Counted from the stretch's first letter, positions 1-11,815 are shown. The stretch: 64,000 bases of DNA from Podocnemis expansa (GCA_007922195.1 ML682028.1:16060700-16124699); one strand, 5' to 3'. Notes: generated from the letters alone by a model not told the origin. Numbers and translations are program-made.

Positions 1-180
1 GCCAGGGAACCCATTTAAAGTCAACTTTATAAAGTCAACTTTAAATGGGTCCCTTGGCTTCAATTGACTTTATAAAGTCGACTTAAACAAATAGGAACTC
101 TGTAAGCCAACTTAATAAAGTCAACTTTAAGTCGACCTTATTAAGACAACTTACCTAAGCGCTCTAGTGTAGACATAGCC
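1..180. mobile_element. MITE right part, family with GGCTATGTCTACACT ends
   Basis: The stretch is full of self-complementary AAGTCAACTTTA/TAAAGTCGACTTA words and ends in AGTGTAGACATAGCC at 166-180, the terminal inverted repeat seen complete in copies at 23298, 39179, 43420 and 52435. The left end is outside the window or decayed. Confidence 0.75.
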
Positions 181-769
181 AATGAACCTCGTCTGATCAA
201 AAGAATATAGAGAACACCATCACGCCAGGTTACCTAAACAGAATACACCAGGCCAGGACAGAAAATGAATATTGATAATGAACTTCAGCTGAGTGAAGGG
301 CCTCAAACTGAAGGCAGATTTATAGAAGAGAGCCTTGTAATCACTCTTAGTTTTCATACTTAATGAAGTGGGGTCATATGTGCCACTTGCACGACAAACT
401 AAATAAGACACATTTCTCACCCAATGCTCTCTAGGCTCACAACAACATTAGTTAGTTGTTAATGACAATACACGGTAATAAACAGGACTGGATTGAAGAA
501 TTATGCTGTACTGTCTCATTTAACAAGAGACATAAATCTTACCAAATGCAAACAATATTCTGAGACGTCAGTAATTGTAGCAGTGGTGAGAAAGGTGAAC
601 AGAATTCCCTTTGGGGAATCTATAAGTAGTCCATTCAACTTTGCTTTCTGATAAAACACAGGCTGTATCTACATGTTGCTAGCCCAGGAAAAAAGTTTTT
701 ATTTTTCCAGAACAATTTGTGAATGAATGAGAAAGAAAAAGCTATAATCACACCTCCAGCATCTCATTT

Positions 770-953
770 TATCTAATTTATTTATCGCATGAACTTTCAT
801 GGGAGAGAATCCCACTTCATCAAATGCTGATGAAATGGGATTTTCTCCCACAAAAGCTACTGTAATAAATAAATGTGTTAGTCTTTAAGAGTGCCAGCAG
901 ACTCCTTGTTTGTTTTGCTGGACTAGACTAACATGATTACCCCTTTGGAACTT
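770..953 (+). mobile_element. PLE-1 fragment, palindromic, with two hammerhead relics
   Basis: The element ends in the family signature (GTTAGTCTTTAAGAG..CC, GACTCCTTG, GACTAGACTAACATG, CCCCTTTGGAACTT). Its left part is an inverted copy of the same end, so about 776-877 folds back on itself. The plus-strand arm has CTGATGA at 827-833 but AAAA in place of GAAA; the minus-strand arm keeps GAAA but has TTGATGA. Both ribozyme copies are therefore damaged. Confidence 0.75.
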
Positions 954-1675
954 GGCAACATTTTTACCTGTTTCCCTGATGAACATCTTCAACTTACTTG
1001 GTTGCATTGTGAAATACGAAGTTCAAAGCGTGCTTTGTAAAATCCCTTGTGAATCAGTACCTTCTCATGAGCCAACTGACTCCCTACTGCTTAAGATTTA
1101 CCCCAGCAGACAGTATTAAAATTTACTTTTTACCCCATTAACTGTAAAATGTTTTCCTATAAATGCTGAAGCAAATGCAAACAGCATAATAAAATTAAAA
1201 GAATGTTATATTATCATAATCTGATCTGGGGATCCTGAACATATGAACCTGAATCTATCTAGACTATTAGCAGTTGAAGGTCATATCATGCTTAGTACAA
1301 AGGACATTTTCCCTAGGTCTGGAAAAGGGTGTCAGATTTTACCTATGGATGTGATGTCAGCATAATTTTGGCCTTTTTAAATATCTATTGCAACAGATCC
1401 TGTCCTCTGTATCCTCCATGGAGCCCAGAGGAAGCCAGTGGAATTACATCAGAAACTATGGTGAAATTTAGGTACCAAGATGAGAGGCACTTGCATATCA
1501 TGATGATAGGAAACTTAGAAATAGATAAGTTAGATTGAATTTGGCTCTTTTCTGAAGAGGATATTATCGCTTTCCACACTCAACATCTGGGGCAAATATG
1601 TTTCTTATTTAGATCATAATCCTAACAAACCCAAGCAAACCAACCATAAAAAAAAATCCTCTATAACAGTTTTCT

Positions 1676-1697
1676 AAAAAAAAAAAAAAAAAAAAAA
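1676..1697 (+). repeat. Poly(A) run
   Basis: About 22 A residues in a row. No retroelement body was recognised on its 5' side. Confidence 0.9.
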
Positions 1698-2044
1698 CCG
1701 TGACACAAAGCCATCCATAGGGGTGGGGATTTATTCTAGATTTGAGGACTGATGTGGCTATATGGACCACTGCCATTATACCAGGAATATGGTATGATAA
1801 TTCCCTATGAAAGTGATAGGTTGGGTTCTTGCAGGTTTTGTGCACTAAAAATAATTATCTCCACTTGAATATTTGTTGGCAACAATCACCACCCTGTAGA
1901 AATTATTTCTCTGGTGTGTAAATTTTCTTGGGCCTTCAAACATACAACACTTCCAGCTGAAATAATTGGGGGATTTTTTGAAGTATAAGAACAACAAATC
2001 TCCCTATATTATTTTCCTACTTCTCCCCTTCTTCTATTAGCCCC

Positions 2045-2335
2045 TAAGGCTAAGTCTATGCTGAGGGTGGCAAATTTGCCATTATCAGTTTGAACTCTCT
2101 GGTTTGAGTGAGAGGTCTGTCAAGACCCACTCAATCAATCGAGAGTTCGACTCAGTAACTCCACCACCATAAGAGTAGCACTGAGTCAAAAGGATGGCAT
2201 TTCCCTTTGACGCAGCACAGTGGAGCCATGGAGATAAGTGGGAGTTATAGAGCCAATGGGAGATATGCAAGTTATTTTATGTAGCTTACATGTCTCCCTT
2301 AAACTGCCACCAAAAACAACAGCAGGTGTTGACTA
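2045..2335 (-). mobile_element. MITE-like repeat, third copy of the 30.1 and 40.1 kb family
   Basis: Minus-strand relative of copies at 30096-30345 and 40083-40345. Shared words are GGCAAATTTGCC, a CACTCAATC..-type block, TTTCCCTTTGAC, and GGGAGATATGCAAGTTA close to the end. Ends resemble TAAGTCTATGCT and an eroded inverse. Confidence 0.6.
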
Positions 2336-2689
2336 TGTTTATCTTGATGACCTCATTTTTAGTTGGTTTAAGCTGTGAAAACCTGACCAAACATATATTT
2401 TCAGATATCAGATGAGCCAAGTTACATCATTATTTGTAGAGTATTTGGTGGCATATGCTGGAGGGTGGATTATTTCAACATCTCAGCCACCATTTCAGAA
2501 AGTAACATTTCTGAGGTGTATAATGGAGAGATTCAAATGCTGCCGTAGCTTAATCAAGGCTTTGAAATTGTGACCTCTTTTTGTACCAACAAGTAAAATT
2601 TACACAATATTATTACTTTGGAATTCAAGGAGCCTGCAGTGCTTTACAAAGACAATTAATTACAACATGTAGTTACGGTGAATATCGTT

Positions 2690-2785
2690 ATACCAGTTTT
2701 ACAGACAGGAAAAACAACTTGCTCATTGTCCCACAGCAAGTCAGTGTAGCAGAGGCGGGAATTGGATCCACACCCCGACTGTAGG
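2690..2785 (+). repeat. MIR/CORE-SINE-type fragment
   Basis: The order TTTTACAGACAGG, GTCCCACAGCAAGTCAGT, CAGAGGCGGGAATTGGATCCACAC follows the central and 3' part of MIR-like CORE-SINEs. Short and diverged. Confidence 0.55.
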
Positions 2786-4226
2786 TGTCAGACCTGTATG
2801 TTTGTTGCTATTCCACAATAAATGATAGAAGGTCACAGAGTTTGCAAATCACAGCTGGCACGAGATTCATCAGTCTCCTGCAAAATACCATAATCCAACC
2901 ACATGTGCTTTGAAATAGCACAAAATCAGGGGTGGGTGAACCAAGAAGAGCTTTTATTTGATTATTCAGAGTAACCCAAATTCAAACTCATACTGGAGCA
3001 TATGGGAGGCGGCTTGGATGCTTGTGTCTGAAAATGTCTGGCCTTGGTTTGCAGCCGGTGGTCTTAACATGAGCTGCTGGAATATGGTCCCGGCAATAGA
3101 ATAACACAGCAATGCAACATGGTGATAGATACAAAGCTATGACTCGACCATCTGCTAAACGTAACTTGGCACATGCAGATTTTATTTGGCAGATTCAAAT
3201 GTGGCCAGTTACTGCCCATTTCCTCCCTTCAGCTTTACACACAAGCATGAGGATTGAGGTCAGCGTCCACTAAGATAACGACAGATGGAGAGCAGACGGC
3301 ATTGTTTTTGTAGACTATTAGCGTTCTAGTCGAATGGAACCTGCCTTTCGTCTCCTTGCACAGACTGATCTTTATCTGAGCAGTGTCCCTCTTGTTTTCA
3401 TTTGCACAGCCCTGTATTTGGAGGATTTAGAAGTAAAACTCTCATAAGCAACAATAAGAACTTGCCACCTCATTTCCCAAGACAATTTGCTTCTTGGGTC
3501 AGATTCAGCGTCACCATCCGATCGTGCAAAGGGCTGGATTCTGGCCATAACTTGACAACAGAGTATTCCCCAGATGGAGTGGAATTTCCCCAGTAGCATA
3601 AAGCTCGAAGAATGAGCTTCTGCCCCAGCTGTTCCAGCGACCTGAGTGTAAAGGACATGTCAGAGGAAGAAGGAGGTGTCTTGAGCATGGGAAGGTGGAC
3701 CAGGATTGTGGCCTGCTTTGCAAATCCGTCGGCAATGTAAAGAACTTTAGGGAACGTACATCAATTCCATATACTATACCAGCTCAGAAGCTGCTCTAGG
3801 TCATGCTAGGATTGGGCCACTGCAGAATCAACCTTTGCCCCCCTCCCCATACACTGATCAGCGCTCAGACACACAGGAGAAATGAGACCTTTTGACTAGA
3901 AAATCAGAATTTGGCAATTCAGTGTGTGCACCATTCTGACTCCTCTCCCAGTCTCAAGCAGCCGGCATCTGACTGCACTGCCGCAAGTATTGCTGAATCA
4001 CCATGCCTGCATTGCTGCTCTTCTTTGAATAATTAAACTATGCTCCATTAAATCAAACGACACTCTAGGAGAACTTGAAAACTCCCTGTTATGGATTACC
4101 CAGGCACTTCAATTTATGGTTACAGAGATGATGTAGTGAAATGAAAGGTTGACTGCCTACAGAAAGAAAGAATATAACCTGACTTTCCAGACCACTGGCT
4201 ATTAAAAGCATTGTGTGCTGTATTTG

Positions 4227-4370
4227 CAAAAAAACATGCAAGGAGTCCTGTGGCACTTAAAGACTAACAGACTCATTTATTGCATGAGCTTTCATGGGAG
4301 AAAAATCCCACTTTCTTAGATGCTTATTGCTTTGCTGAACTAGACTAACATGGCTACCCCTTTGGAACTT
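4227..4370 (-). mobile_element. PLE-1 fragment with degraded hammerhead
   Basis: Contains AGGAGTCCTGTGGCACTTAA, AAGACTAACAGA, the CATGAGCTTTCATGGGAG block and, at the right end, an inverted signature end GACTAGACT-like..CCCCTTTGGAACTT. On the minus strand the CTGANGA core reads CTAAGAA, so catalysis is not expected; GAAA is kept. Confidence 0.75.
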
Positions 4371-4849
4371 GTATTCACAAAGTGATCTCCTGTCCCACTT
4401 AGCCCGGGAAAAAAAAAAATAATAATCCAGGTTTCTGAAAATTATTGCTAAAACTAATACAGGGTTCAGATCCTTTAGTAGGATTCCAGTGCATTAGGAT
4501 AATATAAATAACAAATAATAGTGTTAATACTGAGTTTGTCTTAACATAGGCATTAGCAAATAAATGTAGATGTTATGTTTACATTTGTACACAATATGCT
4601 GTGCCTTTTAGTGGGAACAGAAACATTAAAACTGAAAAATGATACTTTACATTTATTTTACATTTTCTAATTTATTCTCTGTATTATTTTATTTATATAT
4701 GATTGTATTCATACGCTTTGCCAAATCACATTAACTAATTTTTTATCTTCAGTCCTGAGTGTTCAAAGACTTACTTTCAGGCATCGGCTTTACTGATGTT
4801 GGATTGAGTAAGGGAGGAAAGGTTCAACGATTAGGCACATGCGCAGGCC

Positions 4850-5035
4850 TTGAGAGACTCCGGTTCAGTCCACTGCTTTGCTATAGACTTCCTGCCTTGC
4901 CTTGGTCAAGTCACTTATGCATGAAAACACTTAGTCCTGCGACTGTTCAGTGGGACTATGATAGCAGTGCCCATACCTTGCAGAGCATAAGGATAAATGA
5001 TACATTAAAGGTTTTGAGGTGCTCAGACACTGATC
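4850..5035 (+). repeat. MIR/CORE-SINE-type fragment
   Basis: TTGGTCAAGTCACTTATGC followed by a GGACTATGATAGCAGTG block and CATACCTTGCAGAGC, then TTTTGAGGTGCTCAGAC, in the order found in MIR-like SINEs. The ORF over this region is by chance. Confidence 0.5.
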
Positions 5036-5204
5036 TTTGAGGGTCCTGTTAGTACCGAAGATCATGAGTTTGAAAGAGTGAAGCTAATTCAAGCCAACCA
5101 AAGGCTGGCCCATCTGTTCCTGGGCCCAGAGTATGAAGTAGAAGAGGGAGGTATGGCAGGCATTAATGTATTTCAAGGAGCAAGCTTAGTGGAATTTACT
5201 TTTT

Positions 5205-5395
5205 AAACATGAGAAGCAGCATGGTCAAGTGGATAAAGCCCTGGGAATGGGGCTCAGGTGGTTGCTGTTTGATCTCAGACAAATCACTTTTTCCTACCGT
5301 TTCTCCTTCCACCTCTTGTCCATTTATATTGTCACCTCTTCAGAGCAATTGCTGTCTCTTAGTTCATGTTTGTGCAGTGCACCGTACAATGGATG
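5205..5395 (+). repeat. MIR/CORE-SINE-type fragment, 5' part
   Basis: AGAAGCAGCATGGTCAAGTG, AAGCCCTGGGAATGGGGCTC, GATCTCAGACAAATCACTT match the tRNA-like head and first core part of MIR-like SINEs. It follows the previous copy after about 170 bp. Confidence 0.6.
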
Positions 5396-7889
5396 TAATT
5401 TAAAATAATACTGCTAAAGGAGGAAGTTAATATTTCATGCACAATTTCATAGCCCATCCCTCGTCTCACCATGCGACTTTAGTGTGCCTGGAAAATTGTT
5501 TTAGAGATGAAAGGCCAGCTACACCAGACTAAATTTTGAGTTAACTTTGCTGAAAGCTCACCAAAACAGTATATCCTACAGCAGAAGGGATTTCACAAAA
5601 GGGAGATGAAGGGGTTTTGTTACACAGAGGCATCATTATGGTTGCGTTTGTCCCAGCAACTATTGTTGATCTTCTCTGTTTCTGGAAACGTGTAATGCCC
5701 AGAGGAGATGTTCATTGTCCCAGTGGAGTTAGCCAGGACACAGTTATTCCTGTTGAATTCAGGATTTGGTCCTCCTGTATCTATTTGCAATCTTCAAAAA
5801 GACCAAAAAAAGTTGCCTAGGAAGTGTATGTACCTGAGTAGAATACAGGTGAATTTGAATACAGAATGCACACAAAATTTAAACTGATCAACTGCCAGCT
5901 CGATTGGTTGATTAGACCAGCGGCATCATCTGCCAGTGTCCAATCAGAAGCCAGGATTGTAATGCTCTTGGGAAACAGCCAAAGGTGGACTAATGTGACT
6001 CGAACTACTAATGCCTAATTGTTCCTCTTGATAGCAGACATGTACTAATGTCTTGAGTATGCTGGACTATTTCTGTAAGAAGATGCCATGTTTTACTTAC
6101 TAACTCTAACACTACAAATAGGTCTTGTTTGATGTTCTTGTTTCCCTTTTCAATAAGGTCAGTAAATTGCCTTTCCACGTGTGTGGTAAGATGAGTCAAG
6201 AGCTCAAGACGGTTTGTTCTTTGCAGTTTCCTCTACAATCCAGTGCAATTAGGACATCTTCAATATGATTCATACAGCATTCAACTACCATGAGCCTGGG
6301 CCACAAAGTACATGACAGGCTCAAAAATCACTAGATTTTTACCAAATAATGGTTTGGACACTTTTTATTTGCCCTTTGATGTGGGGGCCTTTATGTTGCA
6401 CAACCTTCCCTGTAATCATGAATATGCCAGAAACTTTCATTGTTTTAAAAGAACGAGATTAGAGTCTCACACAATCAAATGACTCCAGAAGCTGGGGCTT
6501 TAAGAAAACACCAAATATAACATCATGAGAGCTGGGAACAGCTCAAACTATTGCCTGAAATATTCATGATAATTTACGTGGCATTTCTTGTTCTTGGGGC
6601 AAGCCCTAACACAAAATAAAAGGGACTATTCTTTTTGGCCGTGTCTCAGAAGGGAGTTACAGGAAACAGCTCCTCTTCCTTATTTGCCTCATGTGTCTTC
6701 AGGACAGCCCCCCAGCATCCTGTTACATTTCTATAGAAATGACCATCTTCGGTGTTTTCCTCCTGTGACTATGGCAACTGGGCTTCCCTGATGCAGATGC
6801 TGGTCACTTGGCTGACTGCCATGTCTCTCAACAGAGCTTGAGTTTTCGCTTTTTCTTTGTAGGAAAGTTATTCTGTTTGCTTTTCTTCTGCTTCCCCGGG
6901 CAGTTCTTTCCTGGGATACTTTGCAAGAGCAAGAAGGGAATGTCATTGCAGAGCATGTCGTGTTGGGACAGCCTCACCATCTCTCGGCAGTAGAGCTCAC
7001 CTTGTCTTGTTCTCCCTTTTCTTTTTGCTTTCTTTTGATGCTGGAGACTAGCCAGTTCTAATGTGTGTGGTTGAGACACTGAGGGAATTCAGCCTGAGGA
7101 GGTACGTTTGGCTATAGAGATAAAATCTTTCTTCCTGGTATCTTGGAAGCAATACACCTTACTCCCAGGATTAGTAATGTGGGATGGTCAGCCCCTACAC
7201 TACCTTTCTGCAAATCCATGGGCTAAAGCCAAAATCTAGAACTGAATAGCCCTTAATTCTGAACCAAATCTGCATGTTGCAGCTGGTTAACACCAGAAAA
7301 CTAATTCAAAGCACTGTCCTCATGTAGTCACTGGATAGAAGCAAATCACATGACCTTTGCAACCAGTCCAAACAGCGAGAGGTTCACATAATGAACACTC
7401 ATCTGGAGCTGCTGTGCAACATGCCTCAGATGAGGACACTCATGGAATAATTCTGAGTAACAAATACATTCAAGAAAATTGTAGTTTGGGGGTGGATGAG
7501 TCACAACCACAACCAAAACGCAACATTTTTTGAATATGTTAATTGCTATGAGTTTTTTGCCAAGCTCAAGATAAGACACTGTTCTCCAGCCCCCAGAAAG
7601 GAGACCCCTTAGGTGTTACTGCACTTAGGTATAATTGGGTTAGGTCAGACTTGTAGAAATTACAGAAGGAAAATATTCATTACGTCATGTAGCCTATCCC
7701 ACCACAAGCCAGGTCCATTCACCATGTTATATTCTTATGTCCTTTGCCCAGCTTAGTTTAAAAAGATTCAAATAAGAGGATTTTGACAACTTCGTCCATT
7801 GTCCTTAAAATGCGATCACACAATCTAATAGAGCTTTCTGTTATGCAAAGTTTTCAGATGTAGCAACTGTGAATGTAGACGCTATTGTG

Positions 7890-8062
7890 GCAATGGAAGA
7901 GGTTCACCATCGGCCTAGGTAATCTCACTCCAAGAGGCTGCAGCTAGATCAATGGGAAGAAATCTGTTGACCTAGCACTGTCTACACCGAGAGTCAGGTA
8001 TATTTTTCAGGAGTGTGGTTTTTTCAACCCCCTGAGAGACATAGCTATACCACTGTAAGTTC
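7890..8062. mobile_element. MITE-like repeat with TTGACCTAGC..CTGTCTACACC block
   Basis: GTTGACCTAGCACTGTCTAC is followed by a fold-back pair TCAGGAGTGTGGTTTTTTCA and CCCCTGAGAGACATAGCTAT, a layout I know from common turtle repeats. Borders are unclear. Confidence 0.55.
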
Positions 8063-8538
8063 CCATTTGCACCGTTTCACCCCATTTCTCCCAGTCTTCC
8101 TCCAGACTTTCTCAAATTCTGCACCATTCTCGATATTAATAGATAGAACTCTGTGAATCTATATTTTTTGTGTGTTAGTCCCAACTTTTTAAAGTAACAA
8201 AACTATCTCTACACTCATTAGCACAGGTCTATTTTATTAAACACTAGAGGCTACTACATCTTATGTGCCAGCTACATTTATCCCCCCATGTGCAACATTC
8301 TTGTCTTCTAAAATAGGATTAATTTCAAAAAATGCAGCAAGTCAGATCTGGTTGAGATCTGATACACTGTGGTTCTTGTTTTTCTTCAACAATACTTATA
8401 CAAGAGTTCTCTTGTTTCTGTTTTGACTTTTAGGTACAATATGCATCATTCCATTTTTAGAAACAAAATTAACAGGAGGCAATACTTCCCATATAAGTCT
8501 TCGTAATCATTTTGCTTATAGCACTAAAAAGGATGAAG

Positions 8539-8652
8539 TCAAGTCAAGTCATAGGGCTGGAAGGGACCTCATGAGATCATCGAGTCCAACCCCCTGGGAA
8601 TTGAACCCAGGACCTTCTGCATGTTAAGCAGAGGTGTTAGCCACTACACTAT
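8539..8652 (-). mobile_element. tRNA-derived SINE with CR1-type tail
   Basis: On the minus strand the head has a Pol III A-box TAGTGTAGTGG (8641-8651) and B-box GGTTCAATTCC (8597-8607). Between them a CTGC/GCAG stem encloses a 7-nt loop TTAACAT, which places AAC in the anticodon position, as in tRNA-Val. The tail GGTTGGACTCGATGATCTCA then GGTCCCTTCCAGCCCTATG is the CR1 3' end. Turtle SINEs with CR1 tails are known (those usually described are tRNA-Lys derived). Confidence 0.8.
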
Positions 8653-10133
8653 TTGCAGGATCTTCTGTGTTTTAAAACTGCAGCTTGGAAGAAGCATTAA
8701 AATGTTCTAACAGTTTTTGCTTTAAAATGAAATAGCTTTGGGAGGCTTTTAGATACTCAAAGATATTACGGAAGGGATTGAATCTTTTTATATAAATGTA
8801 AGTAGAAACTCAGAGGGTTACATAGAACAGGACATGATCTCCTTAAATCTCAGTCTTCTGTGCAATCCTTAATTTTATTGAAAGACATCAAATATCATGA
8901 CATATCTTTGATGTGACTGCATTCTGTGCCTCTGTGAATTACTGCTCTAACAATAAAATACACACAGCACATTGTGCAATAAATGTGGAAACAGTCTCAT
9001 TAAGCTGTGTACAATAAACTATTGAAAAACATATTATCTACAGCATCAGTGGGAAAAAGTGAATATAGCCTTTTGTATTTAACTATTGCTTCAGGACTGA
9101 AAAGTATCTCATTTTCAAATCAGTTTCTAGGTTGTAGCGCAGAGGAAAATCCACTTGTAGTTTGGATTTAATATACCTAAAATCACATTAAGTTTTGAAG
9201 TCCATCCCTTTTCTTATTAGAATGACAGGTCTTTAAAACTTTGGAAGTTTCTCCCATAAATGGTGCGGGTGCAATTTATTCACCCCAAATTATTTCAGGA
9301 GATGTGTTTGGGGAGCATTTATATGTGCTTGATGGGTTAAATTTTCAGCCACTTATTAAGAGTGTTCCCCACAAATGTGTGTGTCCAAATGCAGGGTGCT
9401 CCAGACACAAAACTTGTGTGTCCAGTTTGGAGGCAAGCTTTGAAAATCCACTTCTAGGTGTTTTTTCTATGTCGTATTGTTTTATCATTGTACACAAAAC
9501 TCTAACAAAATATTCTTCTGGAAAAATGATTTCAAGTCTCCTAAAGTAAAAATGACCTCAGAGTTGATCTAGTTATCACAACAGAAGACAACTAACTATT
9601 TAGAAAAGTAAATGTGCCAGGAAAAAATATTTCTTCCACTAAGTCTGATTGAATTATTGCTGGTAACCAGGGTGATCCTATGGTAGGATATAGCATATGC
9701 TACATGAAACTCTGCTGTGATTGGGTGTAGAGTCTCCCCCCTAGCAGCAATTCTTTCATAAGTGGTGGATGAGGTGGGGGGGCACTGTACTGAAATGCTC
9801 CACACTCAACATTTGCTAAATTCATGAGCAATTGCAGAATCTTAAATCCTTGATTCTATTCAGAAAGTCTTTTCTGTATCTCTGGCTGGCAAGCAGTGAA
9901 ATATGTTGTTTAATTCTTTGTGACTGAATGGCTTTGAAACTGATACAAAGTCAATTTCAGAAATTATTTCCATTTATAATAATAAGAAAGTAAATAGGCA
10001 GATTTTGACATTATTTCCTGAAGTGTTTCTCCAAGGATTGCATATCTTTTTGTGATGCCTGTTTAGCAATGATACCTTTGCTTCTTTTAACACTATAGTT
10101 GGTTTATACAACTACTAGTTAAACGAGGACTTA

Positions 10134-10142
10134 ACTTACCCT
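10134..10142 (-). other. KCNG4: Splice donor after KCNG4 first coding exon
   Basis: Read on the minus strand the junction is GACAGG|GTAAGTT, a full consensus 5' splice site. The cut leaves the exon in phase 0 after Arg250. KCNG4 and its paralogues are known to be interrupted at this point, just after the start of S1. Reading through would give only two more residues and a stop, which supports splicing here. Confidence 0.9.
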
Positions 10143-10889
10143 GTCTTCTTCAGCTCTTAAGTCCGGCATTGTGCTAACACAAAGGCTTATAGCTGTGGTG
10201 GCCACAAAAAGGATGGAGAGACAAGCAAAGATTTTTCCTGGGAGTCCTGACTGGGGATTTTCAACCATATCCCTGAGTTTATTCATAAATTGTCCAGAAT
10301 TGGTTTTCTCAGCCAAGACACATGTGGCGTCCTTGCTCCTCTGCATCTCCTCCTCCTTGCGCATTTCTGCCAGCTCCTGCAGTTTTTGAAACAGTTTTCG
10401 GAAGCAACATTTCTCCAGGTTGGATTCCTCAATTCCCCAATATCTTAGCTCCTCCTGGAAGGACAAGGCACACATGTCTCGCAAGAGCATCAGTTTCCCT
10501 GCAGCTAGGAAGCTAACAATCATCCCAAAAGCACTGGGATTCCTGTCGAAGAAGAATTCATGGGTGTCTTCATCATAATCATCACACAGCTGAATAATTT
10601 CATCATAACTGCTGCAAAACTTTAGCTTGCTTAGCCTGGTCATTGGAAATTCGTCTAAAGTGCTCCAAGGCAGCAGGTACTTGATTCCTCCAACATTTAT
10701 GATGATCTCTCTTTTCACGTCGACTGTGCAGAGTGGATCAGGGTGGTAAATCCTCCTGGCCCTTTGGTAGTGAACCCCTTTGACAGAAGGAGTGTCGACA
10801 GAGATAGGGAACAGATGGTTCAAGGAACTACAAGAAGTGTAGCTAATGTTGCTATAGTCTTGGTTGCTGCCTCCTGAAAGAATAGGCAT
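10140..10889 (-). CDS. KCNG4: KCNG4 (Kv6.4) first coding exon
   Basis: This is the N-terminal coding exon of an electrically silent Kv6-type potassium channel subunit. In the known family such subunits do not conduct alone but join Kv2 subunits at the plasma membrane and shift their gating. The 250 codons show a divergent N-terminus (1-58), a T1/BTB tetramerisation domain (about 61-165, with INVGG at 64-68, FFFDR at 112-116, FGMIVSFLAAGKL at 121-133, EELRYWGIEE at 146-155), a charged linker, and the start of S1 (about 217-240). C140-x20-C161C162 keeps the cysteines of the T1 zinc motif, but Met134 stands where Kv2 has His, as in other Kv6 proteins. ATG choice is supported by an in-frame TGA 12 nt upstream. 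The reading frame stops just after a consensus donor, so the protein continues in an exon outside the window. KCNG1 is the closest alternative; the VETPS/TPSVKG-type N-terminus and MPDLRAEED end fit KCNG4 better. Confidence 0.96.
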
Positions 10890-10939
10890 CTCTGAGAATT
10901 CTCACTGGGACATCTCAAATGGCATCAGAGCAGGGTTGA
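10890..10939 (-). other. KCNG4: Probable KCNG4 5' leader segment with splice acceptor and uORF
   Basis: Upstream of the ATG on the minus strand lies a pyrimidine-rich run (about 10948-10985) followed by GGGTGACAG, a plausible 3' splice site that would start the exon at 10939. KCNG4 is known to have a non-coding first exon in mammals, so this fits, but the upstream exon was not identified. The 50-nt leader holds a short uORF, ATG at 10925 and TGA at 10904-10902 (seven codons), in the same frame as the main ORF. Confidence 0.55.
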
Positions 10940-11439
10940 CTGTCACCCAAAAGATGGGGGTAGAGGAAAGAAAGACAGTAAAGGTCATTAGGAGAGAAAA
11001 GGCATTGCAGGCTATTTTCCAAAGACATTCACAAAGTGTATGCATGTGTATATATAAAAGTCAGCCTGAATCTCTTTTTGAAATCTGCAGCCTGTGAATC
11101 CACTGTCATTAATTTTCTGGTAACACGCACCGACAGGAAAAATGAAGCCTCATTCATAATTACTGCAGAGTGCCGGATGACTGCAAGTCATAAAGTGAAC
11201 AGATCAGTCTCTTCCTTTTGGATCTCATTTGCATCACTAGGATGTCTTTGCATCTACTAGCACTTGCTTGTAGCATGCCTCTGCTATTTCTACAAATGCT
11301 TAAATATGTACCAGCTAAACAAAGCTGCTTAATAGCTGTTAAAGTTACAGGGATCAATTACACATCATCAGCTGAATGCATAGTGCTTAACTGCTTTAAC
11401 TCCAAATGTACACAGCTTGAAATTCCTCCTTCTCCTTTT

Positions 11440-11545
11440 CTCTACAGTCCCTGCTTACCTACCTCACTTGGATGTTGTGAGAATTAACTAGTTAATATTT
11501 GCAAAGTGCTTTGAAGATGGAAAATTCTATACAAATGAGTAGTCT
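11440..11545 (+). repeat. MIR/CORE-SINE-type 3' part
   Basis: GGATGTTGTGAGAATTAACT, ATTTGCAAAGTGCTTTGAAG and CTATACAAATGAGTAG follow the 3' half of CORE-SINEs. Confidence 0.6.
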
Positions 11546-11619
11546 TATTTATCCATTGCTGTTCACTGCAAATTATTGAGAGAACAGGGGTAAAATTTAC
11601 CATCCTGGAGAAAACTTTG

Positions 11620-11815
11620 CAGTGGTTCCCAACCCTTTTTGCAGCAGCACCCCATTCCAGTGAAACTCTTTTCTACCTCCCCCCTTTGAAAAATGTTAAT
11701 ATTGAGCATGAATTCTGATGCCCCTCTGCCACCCCCTTAGCTTTTACTGCCCTCTTCAACTTCAAAATTGCCCCCCAGGGGGGTGGTACTGCCCCCACTG
11801 GGGAAAGCTGCGTTA
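11620..11815. mobile_element. Possible hAT-type MITE
   Basis: Starts with CAGTGGTTCCCAACCCTTTT, a typical hAT terminal repeat, runs through a C-rich body, and may end near 11812 in a decayed inverse (GGGGAAAGCTG). No target duplication is visible. Confidence 0.4.

Larger units (their letters stand above)
1..10139 (-). other. KCNG4: KCNG4 intron (5' part only)
   Basis: The intron after the first coding exon fills the left end of the window and continues beyond it, so it is longer than 10.1 kb. I saw no reading frame with S1-S6 or the GYGD pore motif on either strand. Its contents are repeats listed separately; 180-770, 955-2040, 2340-2690, 2785-4220, 5400-7885, 8060-8540 and 8655-10130 show nothing I can name. 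Confidence 0.8.

Noticed and set aside
8539..8652. A functional tRNA-Val gene
   Set aside because: No paired acceptor stem, and the sequence runs directly into a CR1 tail, so it is a SINE.
9241..9549. 102-codon plus-strand frame near the KCNG4 exon
   Set aside because: Lies in the intron on the opposite strand, unlike any KCNG4 segment; chance frame.
10171..10516. Plus-strand frames across the KCNG4 exon
   Set aside because: Shadows of the real minus-strand reading frame.
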